Part shown: piece by piece, positions 14,123 to 20,891 of the stretch | Numbering within the stretch: the stretch's first letter is position 1 | How the letters are laid out: each line of letters starts with the position of its first letter | DNA from: an uncultured Clostridia bacterium | GTDB lineage: Bacteria; Bacillota; Clostridia; Oscillospirales; Ruminococcaceae | Length of the DNA stretch: 33,415 bases | Reading direction: 5' to 3' | Assembly (NCBI GenBank): GCA_944386475.1 | Contig: CALXBH010000055.1 | Location: 1 to 33,415 of the forward strand | Notes under the pieces: model-generated | Told to the model about the DNA's origin: nothing | Database searches by the model: none | What the model saw: the letters and a program-made list of their open reading frames with translations, nothing else | Position numbers and translations under genes: made by a program

Positions 14123-15424
14123 TCAACTGATGCGGCTGATCTTCCAGGCGCCATCTTCATAGGAGATAGTGACCGTCTTGGTAGCGGAAAATTTCTCCCC
14201 GTTAATAAATTGCGGAACAGTAACATTAAAATAAACGTCGTCATCGATAAAGTCCAGAATGCTGGCGGTGTAATTAGAAAAATCCAGCACGGTGCTGTCC
14301 GCGTATTGGGGCGCCCTGGCTTGACAAAAGTACAGCCGTCCGTATTGCTCATAGACCGGCGGATTTGGCTCATCCAGCGCGGACAAATAGACGCCTATGG
14401 CAAGATCACCCGCCATATCAAAGGTGTAGGTGGAGCGCAGATATTCTTTGTATCGGTCCAGAGAGGAAAATTCAGCATCGGTAACGGGATAATACTGTTT
14501 AGGGTCAAAAACTTCTCCCTTGGGAATTTCCAGATATTCCTGGGTGCGGAAAAGATGATTGGTAAGTTTATCATGACGTTTGAGCAGGTTGTCCAGAATG
14601 GACAGGTACTGTTCGTCTGCCGCCTGATCGGTGGTCAGTTTTACCCGGCTGACTCCTGCTGAGGAGGGGATTAATCCCCACACGTCATTGGCGTCCACAT
14701 AATAACTGGGAGAAGAAAAATCCTGATAATTGCTGCCGGAAAACTTTTGGTTGTACATTTTTTCAATGACGGTGGCGTCAATTCCGTTTACCGTCAGAAT
14801 TTCCTGAGGAGAAAGGCGTTTCCAGGAAGTTCTGTCAAAGTTGTAAACAAGGCAGTCTTCAGCGTTGGAGCCGTCTGCATAACAAACTGTGGAGCACACG
14901 ACGACAGATACCGTTTTGTCGGTCTGTGTTGTAAAATACCGGACGTGGTACCGGGTGGTAGCGCCGGCTTCTGTTAAAAGCAGTTCTGCGTCGTTTGTTA
15001 CCGGTAAAATCTCCTGAAACTCAGAAGCGATTTCTTCGTTAACAGTGCGTACATCGTCCGATTCCCCTTCCAGTTGGGGGATAGAAATGTCGATAGAGTA
15101 GTGGAGAGTATCTTCTTTTGCCTTTTCTTGAAGAATAGGGTATTCCTCAGCAGAAAGGGTGCCTTGGGAGGAATACTGATAGCGGACGGAAACTTCTTTT
15201 ATTGAAGCGCTTTGTATACTGCCTCCGCCGTAGGGGCCAGACATCAGCTGTGCTTCATTGATAACAGCCTGTTGCGAAGATGCCGCTTGAACCGCCTCAA
15301 TGGACGGAGAAGGATTTTTTATCTGATCATTAGACTGGCGGGACAAAAAAATACCGGCAGCTATTAGGATACAGGCAACAGCCAGGATAACAACGGTTGT
15401 CACCATTCGTCCATGTCGGGTCAT
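14123..15424 (-). CDS. Membrane-anchored extracytoplasmic protein of unknown function
   Basis: A 433-residue protein. The N-terminus (MTRHGRMVTTVVILAVACIL) has an uncleaved signal-anchor helix at about 8-27, and a Ser/Asn/Pro-rich linker follows. The first half has a region (YSIDISIPQLEGESDDVRTV, then NEEIASEF) that recalls the DUF4163/DUF3298 fold seen in RsiV and PdaC, including the pattern of small basic-lipid-like strands followed by a tyrosine-rich strand; this is a weak resemblance. The second half is unrecognised and ends in FSATKTVTISYEDGAWKISR, a typical strand-rich closing domain. AAGGAGG lies on the minus strand just before the ATG. It is divergent from the LCP-like gene. Confidence 0.7.
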   Translation of the reverse strand: MTRHGRMVTTVVILAVACILIAAGIFLSRQSNDQIKNPSPSIEAVQAASSQQAVINEAQLMSGPYGGGSIQSASIKEVSVRYQYSSQGTLSAEEYPILQEKAKEDTLHYSIDISIPQLEGESDDVRTVNEEIASEFQEILPVTNDAELLLTEAGATTRYHVRYFTTQTDKTVSVVVCSTVCYADGSNAEDCLVYNFDRTSWKRLSPQEILTVNGIDATVIEKMYNQKFSGSNYQDFSSPSYYVDANDVWGLIPSSAGVSRVKLTTDQAADEQYLSILDNLLKRHDKLTNHLFRTQEYLEIPKGEVFDPKQYYPVTDAEFSSLDRYKEYLRSTYTFDMAGDLAIGVYLSALDEPNPPVYEQYGRLYFCQARAPQYADSTVLDFSNYTASILDFIDDDVYFNVTVPQFINGEKFSATKTVTISYEDGAWKISRIS

Positions 15425-15528
15425 GAAATCCTCCTTTCACCAAGCGTTCTTAAGGAAAATAGAAAATCAGCACAAAAAACACCGGAATTTTTGTAGCGTT
15501 TTTTCATAATATGCTTATGAACATTCAA

Positions 15529-15557
15529 AGTATAGCATGACTAACAGGAGATTGCAA
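15529..15557 (-). promoter_or_regulatory. Promoter for the minus-strand secreted-protein gene
   Basis: On the minus strand TTGCAA (15552-15557) and TATACT (15529-15534) are separated by 17 bp, about 105 bp before the start codon. Confidence 0.6.
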
Positions 15558-15685
15558 GTATCCCGCAGCACAGAAATAATTGCAGAATGGAAACATTTTT
15601 GTGGGACAGGCGCTGGTGACTAAAGCCTGTCCTGCCGGTTCATACTATTGGCAGAGTTTAGCGGTCGGCCATAGGAGTGAACGGA

Positions 15686-16576
15686 ATGGAGCAGCAGAAA
15701 AGCAATGGGAAAAAACGGTGGACGGCATTTTTGTTATCCTTTTTGGCGGCGGTGATGATTTTTTCTTTGGCGGTGGGCGGTGTGATGATGTGGGGGGGCA
15801 CATTTTCCAACCTGGCGGCGTCCTCGGAAGAGAGCCCTGTAAGCGAGGGCTACCAGCCGGATCCCGGGCAGTCTTTGATGGTGCTGGCCATTGGATGCCG
15901 GGAGCGGGGGGATCCGGCCAAGGCGTTTGCCTTATTGTATCTAAACGCGGCGGATCATTCCCTTTCGGTCTGCGCCCTCCCGCCCGAGACGTTGGCTACC
16001 GTCAACATCCGGACGGATACGCTGGCGGGCTTTTATGATTACGGCGGGGCGCAGATGGCGGAGGAGGCAGTGCAAAACGCCTACAACGTGTATATCAACC
16101 GGTATGTCCGGGTCAGCATGGAGGCGTTTTGCACTTTCTTTGATCTGCTGGGCGGCGTGGAGATGGCTCTGCCTTATGACATGGCAAACCGGGTTCAGCG
16201 GGAGGGCAGCCTGCCAGCCCAGGAAAAGGGACAAAACCAGCTTTTGGACGGCAACAGAGCCTATGAACTGTTTGGAACTCCCGGAGCGGGCGAGCTGGAC
16301 CAGGTCCATTTGCAAACGGGGATTTTAGGGGCCTTTTTTAAACAGCACATCACTCCCCGGACGGTGCAGGCCTCCGAGACGCTGTTTAATGCGGTTATCA
16401 ACCTGGTGGATACGGACATTACCCGATATGATTATACCTGCCGGGTGGAGATGTTGGAAGAGCTGGCTCGCTCCTCCGGTCCGGTAAAAGAAATTTATGT
16501 GCAGGGGGAGTTTACCGCCGACGGCTTTCTCCCTGCAAAAGGGACGCTGGGGGATATGGAGGAGACGGCTTCCTAG
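15686..16576 (+). CDS. LytR-CpsA-Psr (LCP)-like protein, catalytic residues apparently lost
   Basis: The ATG at 15686 is chosen because AGGAG (15673-15677) is 8 bp away; a GTG three codons upstream overlaps that site. The product is 296 aa. Residues 13-38 are a membrane anchor (WTAFLLSFLAAVMIFSLAVG), and the rest should be outside the cell. The LCP core is recognisable from LMVLAIGC, the strand pattern SLSVCALPPETL and above all NRYVRVSMEAFCTFFDLLGG, which matches the LCP 'YYVR-F-GF-LVD-LGG' segment. LCP enzymes attach wall polymers to peptidoglycan and need conserved Arg/Asp residues (RSDT, PRDT and a late R-x-R...R-Q motif). Here those positions read AKAF, PPET and FGTPGAG...HLQ. It may be a non-catalytic LCP relative. 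It is probably followed by a separate transcription unit. Confidence 0.65.
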   Translation: MEQQKSNGKKRWTAFLLSFLAAVMIFSLAVGGVMMWGGTFSNLAASSEESPVSEGYQPDPGQSLMVLAIGCRERGDPAKAFALLYLNAADHSLSVCALPPETLATVNIRTDTLAGFYDYGGAQMAEEAVQNAYNVYINRYVRVSMEAFCTFFDLLGGVEMALPYDMANRVQREGSLPAQEKGQNQLLDGNRAYELFGTPGAGELDQVHLQTGILGAFFKQHITPRTVQASETLFNAVINLVDTDITRYDYTCRVEMLEELARSSGPVKEIYVQGEFTADGFLPAKGTLGDMEETAS

Positions 16577-16593
16577 GAAAACGGCAAAGAAGG

Positions 16594-16622
16594 TTTACAA
16601 CTTTCCGAAAATATGATACAAT
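16594..16622 (+). promoter_or_regulatory. Promoter for the 97-aa conserved protein gene
   Basis: TTTACA (16594-16599) and TACAAT (16617-16622) have a 17-bp spacer, about 95 bp before the next start codon. Confidence 0.7.
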
Positions 16623-16715
16623 TTACCTTGTGTAAAGTTTTCGTTAAACAAAACTGGCCGGATAAAAGGCGTTATGGATGATGCCGGTTCCTGCTGAGAA
16701 AGGAATGGTGCAAGG

Positions 16716-17009
16716 ATGGCAAAATTTTTTGAATACAAGGGCCGCCCGCTGGTGAGAAACGGCAATACGCTGTATTATGGCAACATGTTTGACCCCTATG
16801 TTGTTATGCTCCAGGTGGTGAGCACCCGGGAAAAGGACGATCTTGTCCTGGCAGACAAGGTAACGGTGCAGATGATGTCCACCGATCCCACGGTGGATCC
16901 TATGAAAATGGTCGTTAAAAAAAGCGAGAAAAACGGCCTGTATCAGGCGATTGATATCGCGTCGATCTGGCTGGACAGGGCGCTGGGCGAGGAAAACCAC
17001 GCCGAATAA
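16716..17009 (+). CDS. Small conserved hypothetical protein
   Basis: A 97-residue soluble protein that I do not recognise. It starts MAKFFEYKGRPLVRNGNTLY and has alternating short beta strands (YVVMLQVVSTREKDDLVLA, KVTVQMMSTD) followed by a C-terminal helix (YQAIDIASIWLDRALGEE). There are no cysteines, signal peptide or membrane helix. A ribosome binding site (GCAAGGATGG region) and its own promoter and terminator show that it is a real monocistronic gene. The strand-rich layout would suit a small binding or scaffold protein, but nothing in the neighbourhood points to its role. Confidence 0.75.
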   Translation: MAKFFEYKGRPLVRNGNTLYYGNMFDPYVVMLQVVSTREKDDLVLADKVTVQMMSTDPTVDPMKMVVKKSEKNGLYQAIDIASIWLDRALGEENHAE

Positions 17010-17010
17010 A

Positions 17011-17058
17011 ACAAAGGGAAAAGGGCGCTTTATAAAGCGCCCTTTTCCCTTTGTTTTT
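17011..17058. terminator. Very long perfect palindrome acting as terminator
   Basis: 17011-17032 is the exact reverse complement of 17033-17054, a gap-free 44-bp palindrome directly after the stop codon, followed by TTTTT. The A/T outer arms make it usable in either direction. Confidence 0.93.
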
Positions 17059-17213
17059 GCTATGACTGTCAAAAACGCAAGGCTGTTAATAGGATGGTAT
17101 GAGACAACATGGCGGCGGTTTTTACTCCCCAAAATTTTGCCGCCGGATGATTAGAGGCTTACAAAAACGGCCACACTATGGATAGATCATTTTGAATAAG
17201 GAGCGTGGACAGA

Positions 17214-17579
17214 GTGTCTGTCAAGCGGGGAGAAATATACTATGCGGATTTAAGCCCGGTGGTGGGATCGGAACAGGGAGGCGTCCGCCCGGTTTTAATT
17301 GTACAAAACGATGTGGGGAACCGGTACAGCCCTACGGTGATTGCGGCGGCGATCACCAGCCAGAAGGATAAAGCTAAACTGCCCACCCATATTGAAATTA
17401 ATGCCCAAAAGTGCGGGTTGGCAAAAAATTCCGTTGTTTTGCTGGAACAGATCCGCACCATCGATAAAAAAAGATTAAAGGAAAAAATGGGCCGCTTGGA
17501 CAACGGCAGTATGACCCAGGTGGATTCAGCCCTTTCCATCAGCTTCGGCCTGGGAAACGACGGGCCGTCGTTCAGCTGA
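17214..17579 (+). CDS. mazF: MazF/NdoA-type endoribonuclease (toxin), no adjacent antitoxin
   Basis: MazF/PemK-like mRNA interferase (121 aa), which cuts single-stranded RNA at short motifs. It closely follows the B. subtilis NdoA pattern: [54 protein letters not shown] and [13 protein letters not shown]. The catalytic Arg (GGVRP) and Ser/Thr (AAITSQ) positions are kept. The start is the GTG at 17214, with AAGGAG (17198-17203) 10 bp upstream; an earlier GTG at 17205 is too close to that site. In Bacillus a mazE-like antitoxin gene lies directly upstream. Here the 150 bp upstream hold only the terminator palindrome and AT-rich sequence, with no antitoxin-like ORF. Confidence 0.92.
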   Translation: MSVKRGEIYYADLSPVVGSEQGGVRPVLIVQNDVGNRYSPTVIAAAITSQKDKAKLPTHIEINAQKCGLAKNSVVLLEQIRTIDKKRLKEKMGRLDNGSMTQVDSALSISFGLGNDGPSFS

Positions 17580-17601
17580 CAGCCCCACAGGACAGCGGGG
17601 C

Positions 17602-17627
17602 GCGCCGGAAATGATCCGGCGCTTTTT
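17602..17627 (+). terminator. Terminator of mazF
   Basis: GCGCCGGA (17602-17609) pairs with TCCGGCGC (17615-17622), followed by TTTTT. Confidence 0.92.
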
Positions 17628-17687
17628 GTTTTCCGCTAAATAGGGGCTTTTTTTGTCGGTTATGCTGGAAGAAATTTGGAGGACTTC

Positions 17688-17716
17688 TTTACTTTTGCGG
17701 ATAAATCCCGTACAAT
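17688..17716 (+). promoter_or_regulatory. Promoter for the flavin reductase-rubredoxin gene
   Basis: TTTACT (17688-17693) and TACAAT (17711-17716) with a 17-bp spacer lie about 50 bp before the start codon. Confidence 0.7.
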
Positions 17717-17768
17717 ATGGTTAAAAAATAAGGCGTAAAGCGCTGGAATGGAAAGGACGGAAAAGCAA

Positions 17769-18407
17769 ATGGTAGATTATGCGTCCATGTATCAGTTAAA
17801 CTGTGGCCTGTTTGTAGCTTCCACTGCGTGGGAGGGAAAATTAAACGGCTGCGTGGTCAACACAGTTTTGCAGGTGACCTATGAGCCGTTAAAGTGTATT
17901 GTGGTGATCGATAAGAAAAATCTCACCCACGATATGGTGATGAAGTCCCGTTCCATAGGCGTTTCGGTTTTCAGCGAGGAGGTGTCCTTGGAGGACATCG
18001 GCCGCTTTGGCTTTTCAAGCGGGCGGGAACAGGATAAATTTGACGGCGTCCCCTATACCCTGGATGTGCAGGGAAACCCCCTGCTGACAAAGGGAGTTTC
18101 CGCCGTTTTCAGCTTTTCCGTGGAAGAGACGGTGGACGTGGGGACTCACACCGTCTTTGTGTGCGCCGTCAAACAGGCGGAGACGGTGTCGGCATCCCCG
18201 GCGATCACCTACCGGCAGTACCGGGACAAAAAGCTCGGCAATAAGGCGCCTGCCGGGGACAAAGAGGGAGATGTTTATCTGTGCACCGTCTGCAAATATG
18301 AATATGACGAGGCCAAGGAAGGGGTGCCTTTTGACGAGCTCCCCGACGACTGGGTGTGCCCCATCTGCAAAAGGCCCAAATCCGCCTTTAAAAAGATCGA
18401 AAAATAA
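17769..18407 (+). CDS. Flavin reductase-like domain fused to rubredoxin (Hrb-type)
   Basis: The ATG at 17769 is chosen over one at 17748 because AAAGGACGG (17752-17760) is 8 bp upstream and the protein then begins where the family does. Residues 1-155 are an FMN-binding flavin-reductase domain ([44 protein letters not shown]). Residues 168-205 are a rubredoxin with CTVC (Cys172, Cys175) and CPIC (Cys197, Cys200) binding one iron. The gap between the two pairs is 22 residues against about 30 in classical rubredoxin, so one loop is shortened. Similar proteins (high-molecular-weight rubredoxin of Moorella) pass electrons from NAD(P)H to flavodiiron proteins to remove oxygen or NO. That role is inferred; no flavodiiron gene is in the window. 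The nitroreductase follows 68 bp later. Confidence 0.9.
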   Translation: MVDYASMYQLNCGLFVASTAWEGKLNGCVVNTVLQVTYEPLKCIVVIDKKNLTHDMVMKSRSIGVSVFSEEVSLEDIGRFGFSSGREQDKFDGVPYTLDVQGNPLLTKGVSAVFSFSVEETVDVGTHTVFVCAVKQAETVSASPAITYRQYRDKKLGNKAPAGDKEGDVYLCTVCKYEYDEAKEGVPFDELPDDWVCPICKRPKSAFKKIEK

Positions 18408-18441
18408 AGCCGGCAGGGAATATCGGTGCCGACGCAAAGAC

Positions 18442-18459
18442 ATTGCTAGGACTAGCAAT
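18442..18459. promoter_or_regulatory. Perfect inverted repeat upstream of the nitroreductase (operator candidate)
   Basis: ATTGCTAG-GA-CTAGCAAT (18442-18459) is an 8-bp dyad with a 2-base centre, 16 bp before the nitroreductase start. No T run follows, so it is not a terminator. It fits a dimeric repressor site. Confidence 0.5.
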
Positions 18460-18475
18460 CCGGCAGGAGGTTTTT

Positions 18476-19066
18476 ATGGAACAATCGATACTGGACATTA
18501 TCCGCACCCGGCGCAGCTGCCGGAAATACACCTCTCTTCCCCTGGAGGAAGAGCTTATAAAAATCGTTGTGGAAGCGGGTCGCTACGCCCCCAGCGGCGG
18601 CAACAACCAGACCACCCGTTTCACTGTGATAGAGGGCCGGAAAGCCCTGGACGAGCTGGCTGGGCTGGTCAGCAAGGTGTTTTCGGGGATGGAGGATTCC
18701 CCCGCCCTTTACCAAAGCATCCGGTCATCCATCCGCCAGTCCAAGGCGGGCGGCTATGATTTTACATACGGCGCGCCGGTGCTTGTGATCCTCACAAACC
18801 GGCGGGAGTACGGCAACGCCATGGCCGACTGCGCGGCCGCCGCCCAAAACATGCTGCTGGCCGCCCATTCCTTAGGGATTGGCAGCTGCTGGATCAACCA
18901 GCTCCGGTGGCTGCGGGATACCCCGGAAGTCATCGAGAAGCTGGCCGGGTGGGGTATCCCGGAGGAGGAATTTGTGTGCGCGGCGGTGGCGTTAGGCCAT
19001 CCGGCTTCCCCGGCGGGGGAGCCTTTGCCCCGCAAGGGAAATCCCGTTGCCTATATCCGGTCGTAA
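18476..19066 (+). CDS. Nitroreductase family flavoprotein
   Basis: A 196-residue FMN-dependent oxidoreductase. The ATG at 18476 follows AGGAGG with a 5-bp gap; an in-frame ATG 11 codons upstream has no such site. Family segments: the N-terminal helix ILDIIRTRRSCRKYTSLPLE, whose Arg residues contact FMN phosphate, then AGRYAPSGGNNQTTRF, the central helix ADCAAAAQNMLLAAHSLGIG, and VAYIRS at the end. The SCWINQLRW loop is a known feature of one nitroreductase subgroup. Substrates cannot be told from sequence; quinones, nitroaromatics or flavin-linked thiol chemistry are all possible. It may share a transcript with the flavin reductase-rubredoxin gene and may also be controlled by the dyad upstream. 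Confidence 0.93.
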   Translation: MEQSILDIIRTRRSCRKYTSLPLEEELIKIVVEAGRYAPSGGNNQTTRFTVIEGRKALDELAGLVSKVFSGMEDSPALYQSIRSSIRQSKAGGYDFTYGAPVLVILTNRREYGNAMADCAAAAQNMLLAAHSLGIGSCWINQLRWLRDTPEVIEKLAGWGIPEEEFVCAAVALGHPASPAGEPLPRKGNPVAYIRS

Positions 19067-19084
19067 AATCTAATTTGTTTATAT

Positions 19085-19117
19085 AAAAAAGGAGCTGCCG
19101 CTGGCAGCTCCTTTTTT
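19085..19117. terminator. Bidirectional terminator between the nitroreductase and CNNM genes
   Basis: A 15-bp perfect stem (19085-19099 with 19103-19117) has an A-run on the left arm and a T-run on the right. It serves both convergent genes. Confidence 0.94.
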
Positions 19118-19127
19118 AAAATAGCGT

Positions 19128-20477
19128 TTATTCTTCGTCCTCAGCTTCTTCCTCCGGCTCGGGAGGAAGCTTTACCGCTTTTACCTTGGAGACCCGCCGG
19201 TCTTCCACCAGCAAAACGGTAAATTCCACGTTTTTCACCGTGACGGTGGGGTGTTCATCCTCCGAGGGGATCCGTCCCAGCCGGTCGGTGATAAGCCCGC
19301 CCAGGGTATCGTAATCATCCGTTTCGGGCAGCTCGGTCTCCAGCATTTTGGAGACGTCCTCTAAATCGGCGCCGCCGTCAATGGTAAAGGTATCGTCGTC
19401 GATTTTCTGGAATTCTTCCTCTTCGTTATCATATTCATCCTGGATGTTGCCCACAATGGATTCCACCAAATCCTCCATGGTCACAAGGCCGGAGGTACCG
19501 CCGTATTCGTCCACCACAATGGCCACATGGGCCTTTTTGGCGGTGAATTCCCGGAAGACCTCTTTACAGCGGTTGGATTCGGGGACATACAGCACATCCC
19601 GGATAAAATCCTGTAAGGAAAACGCCTCTGTGCTGCCCCGGCCCACCAGGCGCAGAAGGTCTTTCACATAGATGATGCCGGTGATGTTGTCGATATCCTC
19701 GTGATACACCGGGATGCGGGAGTAGCCTTCCTCCAGCGCCAGCCGGACCACATCGTCCACGTTGGCGTCGTCTGCCACGGCGGCAATGTCGGTGCGATGG
19801 GTCATCACGTCCCCGGCGGTGCGGTCGTCAAACTCAAAGATGTTGTTAATCATCTCCCGGTCGCTTTCCTCGATAACGCCCTTTTCGTTGCCCACGTCCA
19901 CCATCATGCGGATCTCCTCTTCGGTGACCTGCGCGGGCTCCTGCTTGGGATCAATGCCGAACAGGCGCACCAATAGGTTGGAGATGCCGGAGGTAATCCA
20001 GAAAAACGGCCGCAGAAGGGCATAGAAAAACCGGGTGATCCCCAAGGTGGCGAACGCGACTTTTTCGGGGGAATTGCCGCCGATTTTCCGGGGAACCATC
20101 TGGCCCAGGACGATCATCAGCAGGATGCCGATAAACAGAAAGATGAGCATGGCCACCGGGCTCACCAGCCACCGAGGCTCAGGAATCCAGGACAGTACAA
20201 GGCCGCGGAGATGATCCCGCCAGAGATAGCAAAGACAGATGGCGCAGGCGGCCGCGCTTAAAGCGCTGCACACCGAGATCGTTCCCAAAAACCGGCTGGG
20301 GGAGTTTAACAGCTTTAAAATCCGTTTGGCCTTTTTGTGTCCTTGTTCTCCCAGGGCTTTGAGCTTGGTGTCGTTAATGGATATAATGGAAGACTCACTG
20401 GCGGAAAACAATCCGCTTAAAAGGACAAATACAAAAAATAAAATAATTGTTAAAATAAAACTACCATCGTCGTCCAT
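19128..20477 (-). CDS. CNNM/CorC-HlyC family membrane protein with CBS pair
   Basis: The start ATG (complement of 20475-20477) is preceded on the minus strand by AAAGGAG 10 bp away, giving MDDDGSFILTIILFF; the frame is open 12 codons further upstream without such a site. The product is 449 aa. Residues 8-175 contain the DUF21/CNNM membrane domain with about four helices (ILFFVFVLLSGLFSASESSI, VAMLIFLFIGILLMIVLGQM). Two CBS motifs follow (MTHRTDIAAV..., FREFTAKKAHVAIVVDEYG), and the C-terminal CorC_HlyC domain is at about 350-430. The protein family is linked to Mg2+/Co2+ efflux or homeostasis; older annotation as hemolysin is unproven. The last residues are acidic. It is convergent with the nitroreductase gene. 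Confidence 0.93.
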   Translation of the reverse strand: MDDDGSFILTIILFFVFVLLSGLFSASESSIISINDTKLKALGEQGHKKAKRILKLLNSPSRFLGTISVCSALSAAACAICLCYLWRDHLRGLVLSWIPEPRWLVSPVAMLIFLFIGILLMIVLGQMVPRKIGGNSPEKVAFATLGITRFFYALLRPFFWITSGISNLLVRLFGIDPKQEPAQVTEEEIRMMVDVGNEKGVIEESDREMINNIFEFDDRTAGDVMTHRTDIAAVADDANVDDVVRLALEEGYSRIPVYHEDIDNITGIIYVKDLLRLVGRGSTEAFSLQDFIRDVLYVPESNRCKEVFREFTAKKAHVAIVVDEYGGTSGLVTMEDLVESIVGNIQDEYDNEEEEFQKIDDDTFTIDGGADLEDVSKMLETELPETDDYDTLGGLITDRLGRIPSEDEHPTVTVKNVEFTVLLVEDRRVSKVKAVKLPPEPEEEAEDEE

Positions 20478-20535
20478 GGCGGTGGAACTCCTTTCGGAAA
20501 GTGAATTTTGCATGGTGGAACTTTCTATTTATCCT

Positions 20536-20564
20536 ATCATAATCAAAGAAACAGGTTTTGTCAA
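20536..20564 (-). promoter_or_regulatory. Promoter of the CNNM/CorC gene
   Basis: On the minus strand TTGACA (20559-20564) and TATGAT (20536-20541) have a 17-bp spacer, about 60 bp before the start codon. It is a near-consensus promoter. Confidence 0.82.
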
Positions 20565-20707
20565 ATTTTAACAGAACTTTTTACAAAAACAACGCATTTC
20601 CGGCCTTTGGCGATGTCTTTAAATGCCTGTCAAAATTCTGCCGGGACATCACAGGGAATCTACCTAAGAAATCTGTAAGAAATCCCCGATTTTTATTCGT
20701 TTATCCC

Positions 20708-20736
20708 TTTACAATGGCCGCGGGAAATGTTAGAAT
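20708..20736 (+). promoter_or_regulatory. Promoter of the pyruvate:ferredoxin oxidoreductase gene
   Basis: TTTACA (20708-20713) and TAGAAT (20731-20736) have a 17-bp spacer. Transcription from here would leave a 5' leader of about 150 bases with short GC-rich hairpin sequences but no terminator, so no specific control element is evident. The rest of the 20565-20891 gap shows no gene. Confidence 0.65.
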
Positions 20737-20891
20737 TTATAGTGATGTCCAAAAGAACTGTCCGCGTGATTTTTTTAAGACAGGCAGTTTTTACATGCCG
20801 GTGGAATTCCTTACCCCGGCGGCAAAGGGGGCGGCTTGTGCGCCGCTTGTTTTGCACTGGATGTATATTTTGTCAAGGAGGAAATAAAAAC

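Noticed and set aside
17055-17213. mazE-like antitoxin upstream of mazF
   Set aside because: No ORF of adequate length with a start and ribosome site is present in the gap.
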